In this document: in pieces, positions 47,518-60,523 of the stretch | Layout of the letters: every line of letters begins with the position of its first letter | Numbering within the stretch: position 1 is the stretch's first letter | Source: Hirsutella rhossiliensis | Taxonomy: Eukaryota > Ascomycota > Sordariomycetes > Hypocreales > Ophiocordycipitaceae | Length of the DNA: 64,000 nt | Direction: 5' to 3' | Assembly (NCBI RefSeq): GCF_020360975.1 | Contig: NW_025408677.1 | Coordinates: forward strand, 1,426,001-1,490,000 | Position numbers and translations under genes: made by a program | Notes under the pieces: generated by a model | Seen by the model: the letters and a program-made list of their open reading frames with translations, nothing else | Databases searched by the model: none | Told to the model about the DNA's origin: nothing

Positions 47518-50500
47518 CTCTAGAAAATAATAAATATATAGGTGCCCTACGATACTTTAACTAGGCCGCTTTAGGCTCGTAGGTTTACTACTAGTGCCTA
47601 TTATATACTCGGCCTACGACCCCTTATCTAGATCTTAGGTCGGCAATATATTCTCCTACGTTATAACTTCGCTCCTTAACTTTACTTTAGTCGACTAAAA
47701 AACATTTACATTTAAATAAAAAAGACCTTTCTATTCGATTTTATTATCGCAGAAATAAGGCCGTCCTATCCCGACTCTATAGTCCGATTTCTAGCGAGGA
47801 CGGCTATCCTCTATAGCTAATATATATAATTATTTTATTAATATACCGGAGGTACGATTAGCCCTCTAGGTATAACTAATAAATATTAATATAGTAGTAG
47901 GCCGAGTATAAAACAAATAGCAATTATAAATTTATCTCTTATTATTATTTTCTACTAGTTAATTATTCGAGGACTATATACTAGTATACTAGAAACGGCA
48001 GTATTACGATAGGGCCCTTAATAAGCGTTATGCCTAAGATAATAAATATAGAGAATATAAGGGGAAAGGAGCTTCTAGACGGCTAGTATATAGTTATAAT
48101 AAAAATAAGTTTTAAATTAGTATAGAGCTAAGGACGGATAAATATAGGTTATTATATACTTTTATCCCTACGTCGAAGCCTATTAGAAATAAAATCCTAT
48201 AGTCTTTACCGTCGTAGAAAGTATATAGTACCCTCGTACTTATATATATTCCTACCCTCCTTTATTACTAAAGGTAGCTAGACTTAAGTCTATCGAAGAG
48301 GCAGTCGCTAAGTATATCCTTTAAGTCCGCGATAGGTCCTATATTTACCTTTAATAATTACTTCTTAATCTTAGAGTAAACCTATACTTCTAAATAAAAA
48401 TCGTTACCCTTAGAAGTAGTAAGGTATATATCTACTAATAAGGTAATATTATAAGGGCCTTCTTACCTCCGTTTATCGCTCCTCGTTAAACCTATAAAGA
48501 GATAGTTCTAGAAGGTAGTCTTTACCTTATTAATAGCAGCCCCTTTTACTACCGCTAATAATAAAATCCCGTTAAATGTCCTGCCTAGCTATAATTTATC
48601 TTATATACTAGCACCGGATAGTTTTAATTCTAGCTCTAAGTAAGGCGCTTCTAATACCTTATCTTTTAGATAAAAGTACCTAGCTACCTCTAATTAATAT
48701 TAATATTACCCTATACCCGCTAATATAAGACTAACCTACTAGAGAAATAATAGTGCCCTAGATAAGGGGATTTCTCTTTAATTTCGTTATAGTAATTATA
48801 CTAGAACTTATATAAAGGTATCGTTAAAAACAACTATTAAAGGCTAAGTAGAATACTAAGTCTATTAAGTCGTTTTAGTTTTCCCTAGGAGAAACCGTAG
48901 ATAAGAGCTATAAACCTAACTACGTTTAATAACTAAGGACTAAGACTAAGAGTTTAATCGCTTATTATTTCGGAAGTATTAAAGGCGTTAGTATATTAGA
49001 TTTAAGCTACTATAACGGTATTTCTTAAAGCGTTATAATAGCGATAGCTAGGGCTATCCGATAATTTATCTAATACTTTACGTTCTAACTCCCTTAATTT
49101 AAACTATATCTTCTTTTACTCCTTATTTATAGCGCGATAGCGGGTACTAATATAAGTTAGAGTATAGACCGTCCGTAATTTAGAGGGAAATATAGCTCGT
49201 CTACGATATAGAGAAAAGCGTAGACTATTTAAAGATAAAAGAGAGTAAGTAGGCGGCGTTCTAGGAAAAGTATAGGCCGTTCGCGATTAAGAAAAGAGTA
49301 TTTATAATATAGAAAGGAGCAAAAGAGCATAGGTAGCCTATACTCTAGAAAAGGTAGAGGCTATTAGCTATTCGATAAAAAACGTAGGCTATTTACGATT
49401 TAGAAAATAGTATAAGCGGCCTATAGTTTATAAGAAAGTATAGGCTATCGGCTACTTACCTCGGTTAAGTAGGTTATATACGTCTAAGCGACACTTAGCA
49501 TACTAGCTAGAGAGACTCGGTATAGGTAGGTATAGTACTTAGTTTATTGCGGCAGCCGCTTATACCCTTTATATATCTTCTCTTAACCTTTTGCCTATTC
49601 GCTTTATATACTCTTAGCCGCCGTAGATAGACCTAACGCGCGCGTGCGGCTTATATAAAGAGCCTAGGCTACGCTAAGCGATCTCTATATACTTTCTATA
49701 TTAAGTAAAAAGGGCTATAGTAAATTATAATTGCCTATTAAGTAGGGCAGAGCGTTATTATATACTCTAGTACCTACCGGCCTTATCCGGCCGTAAAATA
49801 AAGCGTAGTAGTCCTAAGCCTAAAATAACTATTAAATATAGGTAGTTATAGTAGTTCTTTATAGTAGCTATACGCCTTACCTAATTAATCTTTTATCCGC
49901 CTTACTATCGGTATATATACTATAGGTAACACGGCTTATAGATATAGCATAGTTTTATAATAGCTTCTTACCGAAGCCTAGCTCTTTTTTATAATATAAG
50001 TATAGAAAGAATGCTAGAAGTTATAGAGCTAGAATTCTAATATATAAGGCATTAAGTGCTATATATATAGATATAGCTATTACTATTACGAGCCTTCCGC
50101 GACCTAAACTAGCGCTTATAATATAACGATAGCATTATATATTATAATATAAGGCTCGATTAGGTATAGTTACCTTAACGAGGTTAATTAAAAGAAATAT
50201 ATCTATAACTAGCTATACCGACTTAGAGTCTAGCCTTTTTAGATTATTACCGAAACTTATAAAATATATATATAGGATAAAAGTCTCTACGATAATTTCT
50301 ATAGCCTTAAGGATAAATTATCTTTACTTCGTTACTAGTATTATTAAAGGCTTAGTAAGGATAGAACCTTTTAAGGGCCTTTTAGGTCGGGCTTAGGAGT
50401 AGACTTCTTTATTCTTAAGAGTATTAGCGCTAAAATAAAAAGAACTATACGTAGAATATAGTAGGAAAACTTTAGAAGATTTATTAAACTAGTAAGTTAT

Positions 50501-51545
50501 AGTACGAGCTCGGTTTTTATTAAAGGTTAAGGATAGTATTCGGTTTATAAGTTAGATAGCGATAAGGGCGGAGCACTTTTAATAAGGGCGATAGAGATAA
50601 TTCTTAAGGAAACGAATAAGCTAGAGGAATTAATATATAATAAGTTATCTCTTTCTTCGTAGTAATATATTCTATATTTTTTCCCTTCTCGTTTAATAAG
50701 CCTACCTATTCTTAATATTTATAACTAACGGTCCTAACGAGGCTAAGATTAAGGACGACTAGGTAAGAGCTAGGTCCTTAGCAATACGAGCTAGTATTAA
50801 GCCTATATTACGGAATTATTATAGCTAAGAGTTACGCTTCCTATAGCTACGCCGTTTCTTATAAACCCTAATATAGAATAGCGCAACGATACCTTTTGCT
50901 CGTATCTTTAACCTTCCTTATTTAGTCTATCTCTACTTAAGAGCTTATAGTATCGTTATAGCTATATTCTTTTTAACTATAGACCTAGGTAAGGTACTAT
51001 CTATATAAGCCTATAGCGTTCCGACCTCCTTATTTAAGGGGAACTTAGACGTATATAAGCTAAAATATATAAACTATATTATATATACTACTAGTAATAC
51101 CGATCTACTAGATAGCCTTATAACCGGGGGCTAAATATATTAGCTAGTTAAAGGCGTGCCGTTCCGCTAACCTTACTCTAATTATACCGTTTTAATATAA
51201 GCGAAGCTTACCCGCCTTATATATATAAACTATTATATTAACTATAGCTTAGTTTTAAGGCAATAATAGTATACCCTTACTTATATATAAAGCACCTTAT
51301 TACTACCTTACTTTAGGTATATCTTCCTATTTATAAGGCGACCGGATAATATACTACGGCTCTCTTTACCTAAGCGTTACTTACTATATACTAATATTCG
51401 CTATTATAACTTTAACGTCTATATAATATATATCTCGACGGTCTCGTTCTAGCTAAATCCGGTGCTTATATACCTTATTATTACTCTAAGCTCTTATTCT
51501 ACTTTCTCTACTAGTCTAGGTTACCGTATTTCGATATATAAGACG
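47518..51545. other. Long RIPed stretch without recognised gene
   Basis: AT-rich with stops in all frames. I tried both strands for RT, transposase, helicase and common fungal domains and found none. Decayed low-copy sequence or an unrecognised element. Confidence 0.4.
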
Positions 51546-52570
51546 AGATTATAACTAAGGAGGTTAGCGAGGCTAGTATCGTGTTTACTATAACTACGGT
51601 CTTCCTAGCGCCCTACCTATACTAGATAAGTAGAGTTAAGCCGCGAGAAGCTTCGCGTAGGCGAACTTAGGCATTGATTTCTATGGCTTATCTCTTCTTA
51701 GGTGCCGGAGTAATATTCGCCGCTTTATTTAGCAGTACGAGAAATATACTCCTACTAAGCGCGTTTACCTACCCCTTCTTTATAGCCTAGAAAGGGGTCA
51801 CTATATTATACATCGATATTATCGAGGTACTCCTTATTTAGGCCGTCTAGCTACCCCTACGATATACTTATTATTTATAGCTTATTTAAGTCGTCGACCC
51901 CTTAATTTACGCCTATTTTTATCGCGCCGTTAAGCCTAACCCCTTTATTAAGGAGAGAATCTTTATATTTAGACTAGTGCTAGCCTTTTACCTTACCTTT
52001 ATTAGGGCAACCGTCTAGTAATTTAGGCGATCTAGTACCGAATACTAATAGGCTGCTTTAACGGTATCTTACTTAACTACCGTTATTATAATTCTAGCAA
52101 TATAGAGAAAGATATAATATTTCCGTCGGTTTAGCTAGCGCTCTAACTAGACTTAGCTAGAGTAGCTAACGTTAAACTAAGGGATACTATAGTTTAGAGT
52201 AGTAAGCGGCTTAGTATTCCTAGTATTATTCGTGCTCCTAGTATACGTTATAACTAGTTAGGTAAGGTATTAGTTTAGAGGTTAGTATAGACTTTGCCTA
52301 GCGATTTTATTTATACTAATAGTACCCCTAGATAGTATAATAAGAGAGTACTAAAGGAAATAGGTAGATAGAGAGATAGAGATATAACTATCTATAGTAG
52401 TAAAATCTAGTATAGAACGGTCGATAGAGCACTTAGTATTATTCTAAGGCTACTTAATTAGAGCGACGATAATTTATACTACTATTACCCTCTACCTACG
52501 GCTACTTCTATTAATTCTAGCGTCCTAAGTTAGGCAGCGCGTAGATACCGCGTTTAGGTCGACGTAATAA
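51546..52570 (+). pseudogene. RIPed multi-pass membrane protein frame
   Basis: A single plus-strand frame of about 340 codons keeps phase across the region, with stops only of TAG/TAA type. It has repeated hydrophobic segments: ASIVFTITTVFLAPYLY, MAYLFLGAGVIFAALF, NILLLSAFTYPFFIA, a stretch at FRLVLAFYLTFI, VSGLVFLVLFVLLVYVI, LCLAILFILIVPL and ATIIYTTITLYLRLLLLILA. This gives about six to seven membrane spans separated by charged loops. I do not recognise the family. Keeping one long frame while accumulating only RIP-type stops argues for a real former gene. Confidence 0.45.
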
Positions 52571-55500
52571 TCCTTATATATTTAAACGTATAACGTAAAG
52601 GTGCCTCCTAAAGTATTAAAGAAAGCCTTATCCTCTACGTATATATCTCGAATATATAACCTTTAGTTTAGCGATAATCTCCTTAACCGACGTGCCTATA
52701 TTAGTTTACGCGAATTTCTATTAATCGTCTAAGAAATATACCTTAAAGAAGGACTTCCTTAGATTTAAAGAAGGGCTCGCTTAAGATAAGCGGCTCGCTT
52801 AGCTCCGGCCTCTACGTTATAGAAAATATTTAGGCGTTTAGCTATACCCTGCCTATATACCCGAATAAAGTATTATTTCTATCTAAAAATAAGGGGGACG
52901 ATAAGCGGACTACTAATAACTATAGTTCTAATAATAGTAGCGAGCCGACTATAGATTAGTAGCTATTCTAGCGTACTATACCCTATCCTAAGATAAGGCA
53001 GCGATAATTACTTATTATACTTATATTAGAGAGTAAAAGAAAGTAATAAGCAACCTTTAATAAGTATAGTAGTAGGGCGCCTTAATCTAACGTTTAAAAC
53101 ATTCTAGCTATATACGACCGTAGGAAAGCGACGATACTTCTATCGCTATAGGCTATTCGTCGTAGTATACTTATAGCCGAGTTAAGTAACTCTCTCTAAA
53201 TTAGGCTCGTCTAGGGAAGGTAGTAAGGAATATTCGCAACCGATACCGCGATTAATTATTAGTATATATTATAAGATTCGCTAAATTTAAGATAGTTTCT
53301 AAAAAAGTCTTATATAAAGGTAAGCGAAGTTAATACTAGCTTATAGAATAAATATCTATTAAAGGAGGCATCTAGGGACGATTACTATTCTAGGGGCTAG
53401 TAAAGACTTATAAAGGGGTTAGTCCTTAAGATAGTTAGGGAGAGGCGGTTAGCGCTAGCCGTTTAAGCTCTATATTAGTTTGCCGATATAGCTAGGAGCC
53501 TATCTTCCTTACTACGTGCTTTTCGATCTTAGATAGCCGTATAAGTTAGCCGTATAAGCGCTTAAGTCTAGCAGGGCACTGCTTATAGTCTTCTTAGAAG
53601 GGCCCGAAGTAGTTCGCGTACCTCTCTAAATAATTATAGTCGTTACCGTAGTAGTCTTTTCCGCTATAGCGTCGGCACGCTAGTTTTTAGTCGTAGATAA
53701 AGCGGGAGTAGTACCTAGTCTAAGCAATTATTATATTAGGTAGGTCGGGGGTTCTTAGTAATCGGTCGCGCTAATCGGCCGGTGCTAAAGAGTCGCTATC
53801 TCTTCTATATAGCCGCCTTAAATAATATAATTATCGTTACGGTAGGCTAGTCTAAGCCCTCGGTAAGTCTTATAATTAGAAATTAATACGTTTATTTAGT
53901 CTATAAGACTTATAAGGCCCCTTTATTGCTCCTTCGAGACCTATAGGCTCGTTGCCTTTTACGCCCCTATCTAGGAGATTACTATCTTTTCTTAGGCGCT
54001 TAAAATTCTATACCGATCCTCCGGGAGACTTAGTTATAGAACTTCTGCTCGCGTTACCTAGTATATCGTAAAGACCCTTAAGGAGAATACTAATAGAATC
54101 TTATAGTAATATTAACTAGATTGCGATAAGGGAGAGTAAAATCTAATTTAACCTTTTCGTCCTATCCGCTATCGATAGAGCTATAGGCCTCTACTTAATA
54201 GTAGGCACTAAATAAAGTAACCTAGAATATAAGTCTAGGAGAATAGTTCTCCTTCCTATCGCTATAAGAGGAAGAGTAATTAGCCTCTTAAAGATCGCCT
54301 AGTACTAGTATCGGCTATATATCGGTTATATATAACTCTGCAATCTTATCTTACGTACGTTTATCGCTATAGCTCGCGTCCTTATATTAGGTTATAGTAT
54401 CTAAAGCCTTTAGTATTAGCGATTTAGGATATAAAAGGCTGCTAAGAGCACGTAGTTAGCTAGTTTATCTATATATAATCGACTCCGTACCTAATAATCT
54501 TATATACTCCTAGATCGTTAAGAGGGAGTTAGTCGATATAGTAGGTAGGATATTCTTCGTAGGATTCTATCGTTTATTAGCCTTCTAAGAGTATAAGAAT
54601 ACGAGAATAATAAGGGACTAAGGAAACGGGGTAGACTAGTACTTAAGTTTCTCTATCCTCTATATAACTATAAAGGAGCTATCCTAGATAAGCTTTTCTA
54701 TAACTCCTAATATAGGCTCTAGTAAATTATCCTATACGTTCTCTATAGTATAACTTTAGCTATCCTATAGCATCTTTCGGCTAGTTATCTTTTACGCCTT
54801 ATTCCTCTTTTAGGATAGTAGTCCGCTATTACTTAGCTAATACTTATAAGCCACCTCCTAGAATAAATATCTAATAGTTAGCCCTAGCTTAACTAGGATA
54901 CCTCTAGCTTCTATATCTACGCGCCGATTATATCCGAAGTTTCTTTAAATCTATTAGCACCTAACCTCCGAATAGGTACTAGGGCGAAGGGTAACTAGGC
55001 GGACCGCCTCATCCGCATAACGCGAACCAGCCCGCAGCTCTTCTATAGCGGGGTTTAGGGGGTAAGCGTAACGTAGGATTCTACCTAATAATTTCTCTTC
55101 CCTCCGACTTAGCCCTAAGTGCTAATATATATATATATATATAGGAAGGTCGGGATATAGCGAAGCCTTTAGCGTACGAAGCCTTATAATAAGGAACGGT
55201 TGCCCTCCTCGGTATTAGCCTTAAAAGAAGAAGGTAACCCCTATAAGACCTATATAGGAGTAAGCGGCTCCTAGGACGTGGTCTAACTAACTAACCGACT
55301 CGCTACTCCTCTTATTAAGGAAACTTAGTAATATAGCCTAAGGTCTATTCGTTTTCCCGGCTTAGACCTATTAGATAGCGTGTTAGTAATGCTTCTACCT
55401 ATAGTAAGGGTTAAAGGAGAGCCTACTAATTTGCCCTATAGGGTAGGAAAAGCGAGATATTACGATACTTCTAAGCTCCGTCTAAGTATTAATTTATAAA

Positions 55501-55679
55501 TTATATAGTACTAGGCGCAGTTTCGTTTCTTATCTATATAGGGGCAGCCGGGCACCTTAACCGTGGTTTATAGTTAGTATGCGATTAGGGGCATAAATAT
55601 AGCTCGGAGCCGCTATTTATAATACGCCTTGCACTTGGCCCTATCCCACCCCTCTACTTATAAGGCGTTATTAAAAACT
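52571..55679. other. RIPed stretch without recognised gene
   Basis: AT-rich, no clear motif on either strand. A Helitron C Rep domain would be expected upstream of 55680 if that element were complete, but I could not find an HUH or paired-tyrosine motif. A (TA)n run lies near 55120-55145. Confidence 0.4.
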
Positions 55680-58383
55680 AGACTACATTAGGCCGGCGAG
55701 CTCATAGACGCCGAACAGCCCCCGGAGACCATCCCTCTAAGACAAGGAGGGCGAACCCTTCTATACCTAGATATATACGCCTACCGCGGTTATGTTCTAT
55801 AAGACTTATGCCTATATAACTATATATTAATAGTTTACTTAGTGCGTCGAAATGGTCCGAGTAAAGATAAGTCTCACATTTTTCTCGATAGGCAGGGCTC
55901 CGACCGTGACGGCTAGATATAAAAGCTTCGACGGCCCGACCAGTACGCCGTCCCGATCTTCTAAGGATATATCAGCGACGACCATAAGGACGATCACCTA
56001 GTATATATTAAGCGGTACGCTCTAACACCCTAGTACTATTTTTAGCTCCGTCTAACTACCTATATAGAAATTCTATCCTATATTTAGCGTTATTCGTCCC
56101 TTAGGAAAACTTTATTTCTAAGAGCTAAGGCGATATAACCGGTATATAGACGAGGCATCGAGCGGGGCTTTATCCTCGCCTCTATTTCTATATCTCTAAT
56201 ATTTATCTTTTAAGAAAGGCTGCCGAGGATACGCGCAAAGACGCGAAGCTCTAGGCCAGTCGATCGGAGGGCGACGATATAATTAACGTCGAGTACCTAC
56301 TTAACGCTAGCCGCTACGAAGAGGAGCCTCTAGCGATGGCTTATCGTTAGGCCTATAAAGCTCTACTCTAGATTTTACGAAATACCGTGCAGGATATAGA
56401 CGCCACGAAAGACTCACCCGTCCTTAGAGGTTTAATACGCGATCTATACGAAGAGAACCCGGCTAAAGAGGAGCAACCTTTTATATAACGTTAGGAGGAT
56501 TTATACCGGAATATACCCTATAATTAAGGTAACGCCTTATACTAATTTCTAATATCTCGAGACGATATCTAGGCAGCGGCCAAGGCCTAATAACTATTGC
56601 ATCTTCGGATACTAAACGATATTAAGGGTGGTTCTTAGGGGACCATGCTTTCCACGGACGGCGCCGACATCGACGATACCCTAGCTCGCTACGGCGATAC
56701 GGAAACCACTATTGCGCACCCGGGAAGTAACCTCAATTAATAAGGGCCTCGAATGCTTATCGACGTTAGTCCGGTAACTAGCTTCGCGGAGATAGGACAC
56801 ACCGCTATAGCCACCTTTACACTAAACTATCTATAAACCGTGGCCCTTTAACTTATTTACGTATTTTTAGATAGGTATACTGCCAATCTAGACTTAGCGG
56901 GTTAGCATCTTTAATACACCGGCGGGCCGGGTGGCACGGGAAAGTCGAGGATTATCGATGCCCTAAAGGACGTGTTCGCGGCGAGGAACTAGCCATATCT
57001 TCTATAGATAACCGGCATATCGGGCAGTTCGGCGGCCTAGATTAGCGGCACGACGATCCACTCGGCCTATAGGTTAGATTCCTATCGCGATCTAAATAAA
57101 CCGCCTCCCCCCTTTTCGGAGGCGAAGAAATAGATATAGAAATAGAAGCTAGTGCTCGTCATTAACGAGGTCAGTATGCTAGGAGGAGCCACTCTACACA
57201 ACGTCAGTCGTCACCTATAGGCACTCCGTGACTATCCGGACGAGCCGTTTAGTGGGATGCCTATCGTTCTACTTATGGGAGACTTCTACCAGTTCGCCCC
57301 CGTGCGGGAAACAAGCCTCCTAATTATTAGACCGCCGGGAACACAGACCCCCCTACGACAAGCCACCATCTCTCACCACAGCGGCTGCAGATTATGGCAT
57401 CTGTTTAAAACCGTTGTGCTCCTCGAAGACCAAGTCCGGGCACGCAACGATCCCCAACTTCGCGCACTCCTAGATCGAGTTCGTAACGGGCGCCAGACGC
57501 AGCAAGACCTCGACTTGCTTAACGAAAACATCATAGGACGCTCCTAAATCACCTTCCACGATAGTTTGCGTGCTATAACGCCACTGAACCGCACCCGGTA
57601 GGCCCTTAACATAGAAGCTGTCGTGGGCTAGGCGCGCTTCAATAAGCGGCATATCCGTATCTTTGTCTCGACTCACACCTAGCGCAGCGGCACGCTTTCT
57701 CCAAACATCGTAGCGCGAACCATAGGACAAGGTAATAACTCCACCTGCAAGGTCCCCGGCGTCTTCTTCTACGCCCAGGGCATGCCTATGGTTGTGAACA
57801 AGAACATCTACACCGGCCTAAAAGTTATGAATAGGGCCGACTTTACTGCCGTAGACGAATGCTCGATCCCAATCACCTAGGATACCACTTAGCGGGTGAC
57901 GTGACCATCCACTTCGGGCCACCGCTCGGCATTCTCCTATAGTCCGAGGAGACGAAGGCCTTGGCAATACCGTCCCTCCCGGTGGGGACGGTACTCATCC
58001 GCCCCGTGTCACATACACTTGATTCGACTAACTCTTACTTCAAATTCTTATCGGCAAGATACACGCGACGTGGATTGCCCGTCGTACCAGCGTTCGTCCT
58101 CACCGATTATAAAGCCTAGGGTAAAACGTTCGTGGAAGTACTATTAGAGCTGCGTAGAAATCGTGTAACCAATGGTGAACCCTCCAGGTGCGATTTTACG
58201 AGCCTCTATATGCAACTATCCAGGTGCATCTCGCTTCGGGGCATCAAGCTTCTTGGTCCTGTGAGACACCATGATTTTATTGGCAATGGGCTGGATCCGG
58301 CTATAATTGATGGAATGCAGAGACTCAAGAACTTGGCCGCAGAAACGAGAGGGTTATACGAGGACCAAGGTTTCGAAAAGTAG
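55680..58383 (+). pseudogene. Helitron C: linker and PIF1-type helicase, RIPed
   Basis: Plus-strand relative of copies A/B but from a different family. The linker reads IYAYRGYVL-stop-DLCLYNYI (55765-55830), like AYQHRGELLKGLCLYDYI of copy B. It is followed by LALFVP (about 56.09 kb) and YLLRKAAEDTRKDAK (about 56.2 kb), like QLLRRSAEDAKRDAK. The helicase has Walker A GGPGGTGKSR (56921-56950), Walker B as VLVINEVSML (57152-57181; Asp changed to Asn by a G-to-A), LLMGDFYQFAPVRE, LLEDQVRARNDPQLRALLDR, VLTDYKA-stop-GKTF and LYMQLSRCISLRGI, ending at a TAG at 58381. The part 57257-57547 is an intact frame. RIP is strong upstream of 57.1 kb and weak after it. Confidence 0.85.
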
Positions 58384-58389
58384 TGGTAG

Positions 58390-58820
58390 TATACTAACCA
58401 TCCTAATAGTTTGACCTTTTGCACGTCGTAACGCGGCAGGTAAACGTCCTATACTTCATAAGGTGACCGGACCGCACCCCAGTCGTCTGGATCTCGATCC
58501 CGTCCCTTCCTAGAGCGCAAGTGCTTTTGGCTTTCACAATAATTCACCCACTATTTCTCAAACGCGTGGCGGCTATAGAGCCATCCCGGCGGCCCGTCTC
58601 CTTCCTCGAATAGATCTAGGATATAGTCGCAAAACATCCACACACCTTCAAGATGCTGCGGATAAAATAGCTTCCCGTCCTTACGCGTAACCACGACGGT
58701 GCCAACTTGTGACTGCCATTCTGGAGGTGCAAACCGGAGTTGGCTTCAATACTGAGATACGTAGTAATCTAGTTGTCGAGGTTCGGCCCTGTTGACCTAG
58801 GATGATTTACAGATAGAGAA
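58390..58820 (-). pseudogene. Unrecognised gene remnant next to the MYND gene
   Basis: A minus-strand frame holds phase with only three or four TAG/TGA-type stops, reading LRFAPPEWQSQVGTVVVTRK, FYPQHLEGVWMFCDYILDLF, PPGWLYSRHAFEK-stop-WVNYCE and DPDDWGAVRSPYEV. Codon look and length suggest a real gene of at least 140 residues. I cannot name its family. It lies between Helitron C and the MYND gene and has the same strand as the latter. Its end overlaps the end of Helitron C. Confidence 0.5.
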
Positions 58821-58898
58821 ACAATCTTCTCAAAGCACACCACGATCGGCCAGCTTCTACTCGATCTACGGTGCTGTCGACCAACTAAGCCTATCCCT

Positions 58899-59633
58899 TC
58901 ACCGCCGACCAAGCATAGCTGCTGACCTGTCCATATGCGACTCTATCCCCTTTGCTTTACCCTGCTCCATCGCAACCATCATTTGCCTTATCGCCGTCCC
59001 ACTTGTCCCGCCCGGAGCTCGACCATACACGGACTCAGCAAACATCCGAAGCTGCATCGGGAATCGGGAATCCCCATATTGCTCGATGATGTCGCTCTTT
59101 TCCACCGCGCATCGTAGGTCGTGCCATTGCGATAGGGTCATGCCGAGTGTCTCACACTCTTTCTTCTTCTTTGCATCCCACCACGGCGGCAGTAAACCGG
59201 GACAACGCTCGACGCGCCCCAGGAAGCGCTTGAAGCCACGCAGCCCATTGGCGGCACCACCATATATGCTATCCGTGTCTGCTTCGCCTTCAATGTTGTA
59301 CATGTCCTCAACGCGCAGCCGGTAAGCGTCGATCAGCAACCCGTAGACATCTCTTTCCGATCGATCATAGAGCCAAGTGCGATTTTCAAGACGCGTGAAG
59401 GGGTGGGCGACGCCGTGTTCCAGCCCCTTCGGAGGCGACAAATTTGTCGTCGTAGACCCATCTTAAAACGACGTCGTAGCGTCGGCCTATTGTTTGCTGC
59501 AAACCTTCTTATAGGCCTTCTAGTCTGCCTTCTAGCAATCCCTGGAGCAGTACGGCGTTGTAGAACATTTCGCGCACCTCTTAAGGGCGACTTCAGGCGG
59601 CGACTTCTTGCAGCTATTGCACTCAAGGGCCAT
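58899..59633 (-). pseudogene. MYND-type zinc finger protein, lightly RIPed
   Basis: From ATG at 59633 the minus strand reads MALECNSCKKSP, then RCAKCSTTPYCSRDC followed by two TAG stops and AYKKVC. This is the MYND pattern C-x2-C...C-x2-C...Y-C...C. The His that normally precedes the last Cys is Tyr, and the two stops fall where Gln and Trp are usual, all C-to-T or G-to-A. From 59441 the frame is open for 180 codons: FKRFLGRVERCPGLLPPWW, LRCAVEKSDIIEQYGDSRFP, MQLRMFAESVYGRAPGG and a C-terminal AMEQGKAKG. MYND fingers bind proline-rich partners. This looks like a fungal MYND protein of normal length (about 240 residues) killed in its finger. Confidence 0.8.
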
Positions 59634-60497
59634 GATGACCTAATTCCGATGACTAAATCGTTGCAGGTTGCTTGTGTAAAGAGGCTGAATCAATTTAAAG
59701 CTTATTTGTGCCGCAGGGTGGAGATGAGGGGTAGGCTTAAACAGGTAAGGTGCTGTAGCGGGTCCAAGCAGCCGCACTACCCCTCTCTTCTCCAACAGAC
59801 TTGTCTACGTTTAAAAGCCAACCCGAATGCTCGCGCTCGGCTATGCCAACTCTCGTCCCGTTCCTCAAGGCATTGGCGGGCCCTGAAAGGGGCCGGTCTC
59901 CTGTCCAGATGCCATGAAAACCAATCAATCAGCCCCGCCGCCGTCGTTTTTGCTACGCCACGTTTACTTTACGGCCCACTTCACCCTCCCTCCTGATCTA
60001 TAGAAGGGTGGTCTGGATGAGGTGAACACAGCCGCATGGCACTTTCCGCGCGCTATTCGATGGGGCAAATCACACACGATGCAGGGCAGCCTCAAACAAG
60101 GCCCGAGCCATGTTGCTACACAGCGTCTGTCACGCAATATACAGACGGCAGCCAACATAGCCAGTACAGCACGGAATGCTATGTTGCTTGCGCATCAACA
60201 AAGCAACTTCACACGGCTGCGTGTCAGTCCTTGACTTTCCAAAGTGTCAGCGGTGTCAGCGGAGAGTAATCCGGGGCGAAATCGCGCGGACCAAGGCACA
60301 GAAGGGGGCCAATAGACTCGCGGTCCTGCGAGCGCTAAACCCATGGACGCGACCTATTGGTTCCCCTAGGGCCTATACATAGGCTGGCGCTTGAAGAAAC
60401 ATGGTGGTGAGAGAGAGGTGAAAAGAACAAGCACCGGCAACCATGTGAAAGCGGCCGATCGGTGGATACTCGGGGGGTTGACTAAGGGGCTTAGGCC
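59634..60497. other. Ordinary-composition region without recognised gene
   Basis: Upstream region of the MYND gene, then short overlapping frames at 59964-60382 on both strands with no recognised domain. Confidence 0.4.
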
Positions 60498-60523
60498 CCC
60501 CCCTCTCCTGCCGGAGAGGGGGG
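60498..60523. other. Perfect C/G hairpin
   Basis: CCCCCCTCTCC, loop TGCC, then GGAGAGGGGGG: an 11-bp perfect stem with a 4-base loop. It lies near the switch from ordinary to AT-rich sequence. Role unknown. Confidence 0.7.

Noticed and set aside
60498..60523. Hairpin as the 3' end of Helitron C
   Set aside because: No CTRR or other shared terminus follows within the usual 10-12 bases, and the distance from the helicase end is over 2 kb. Unsupported.
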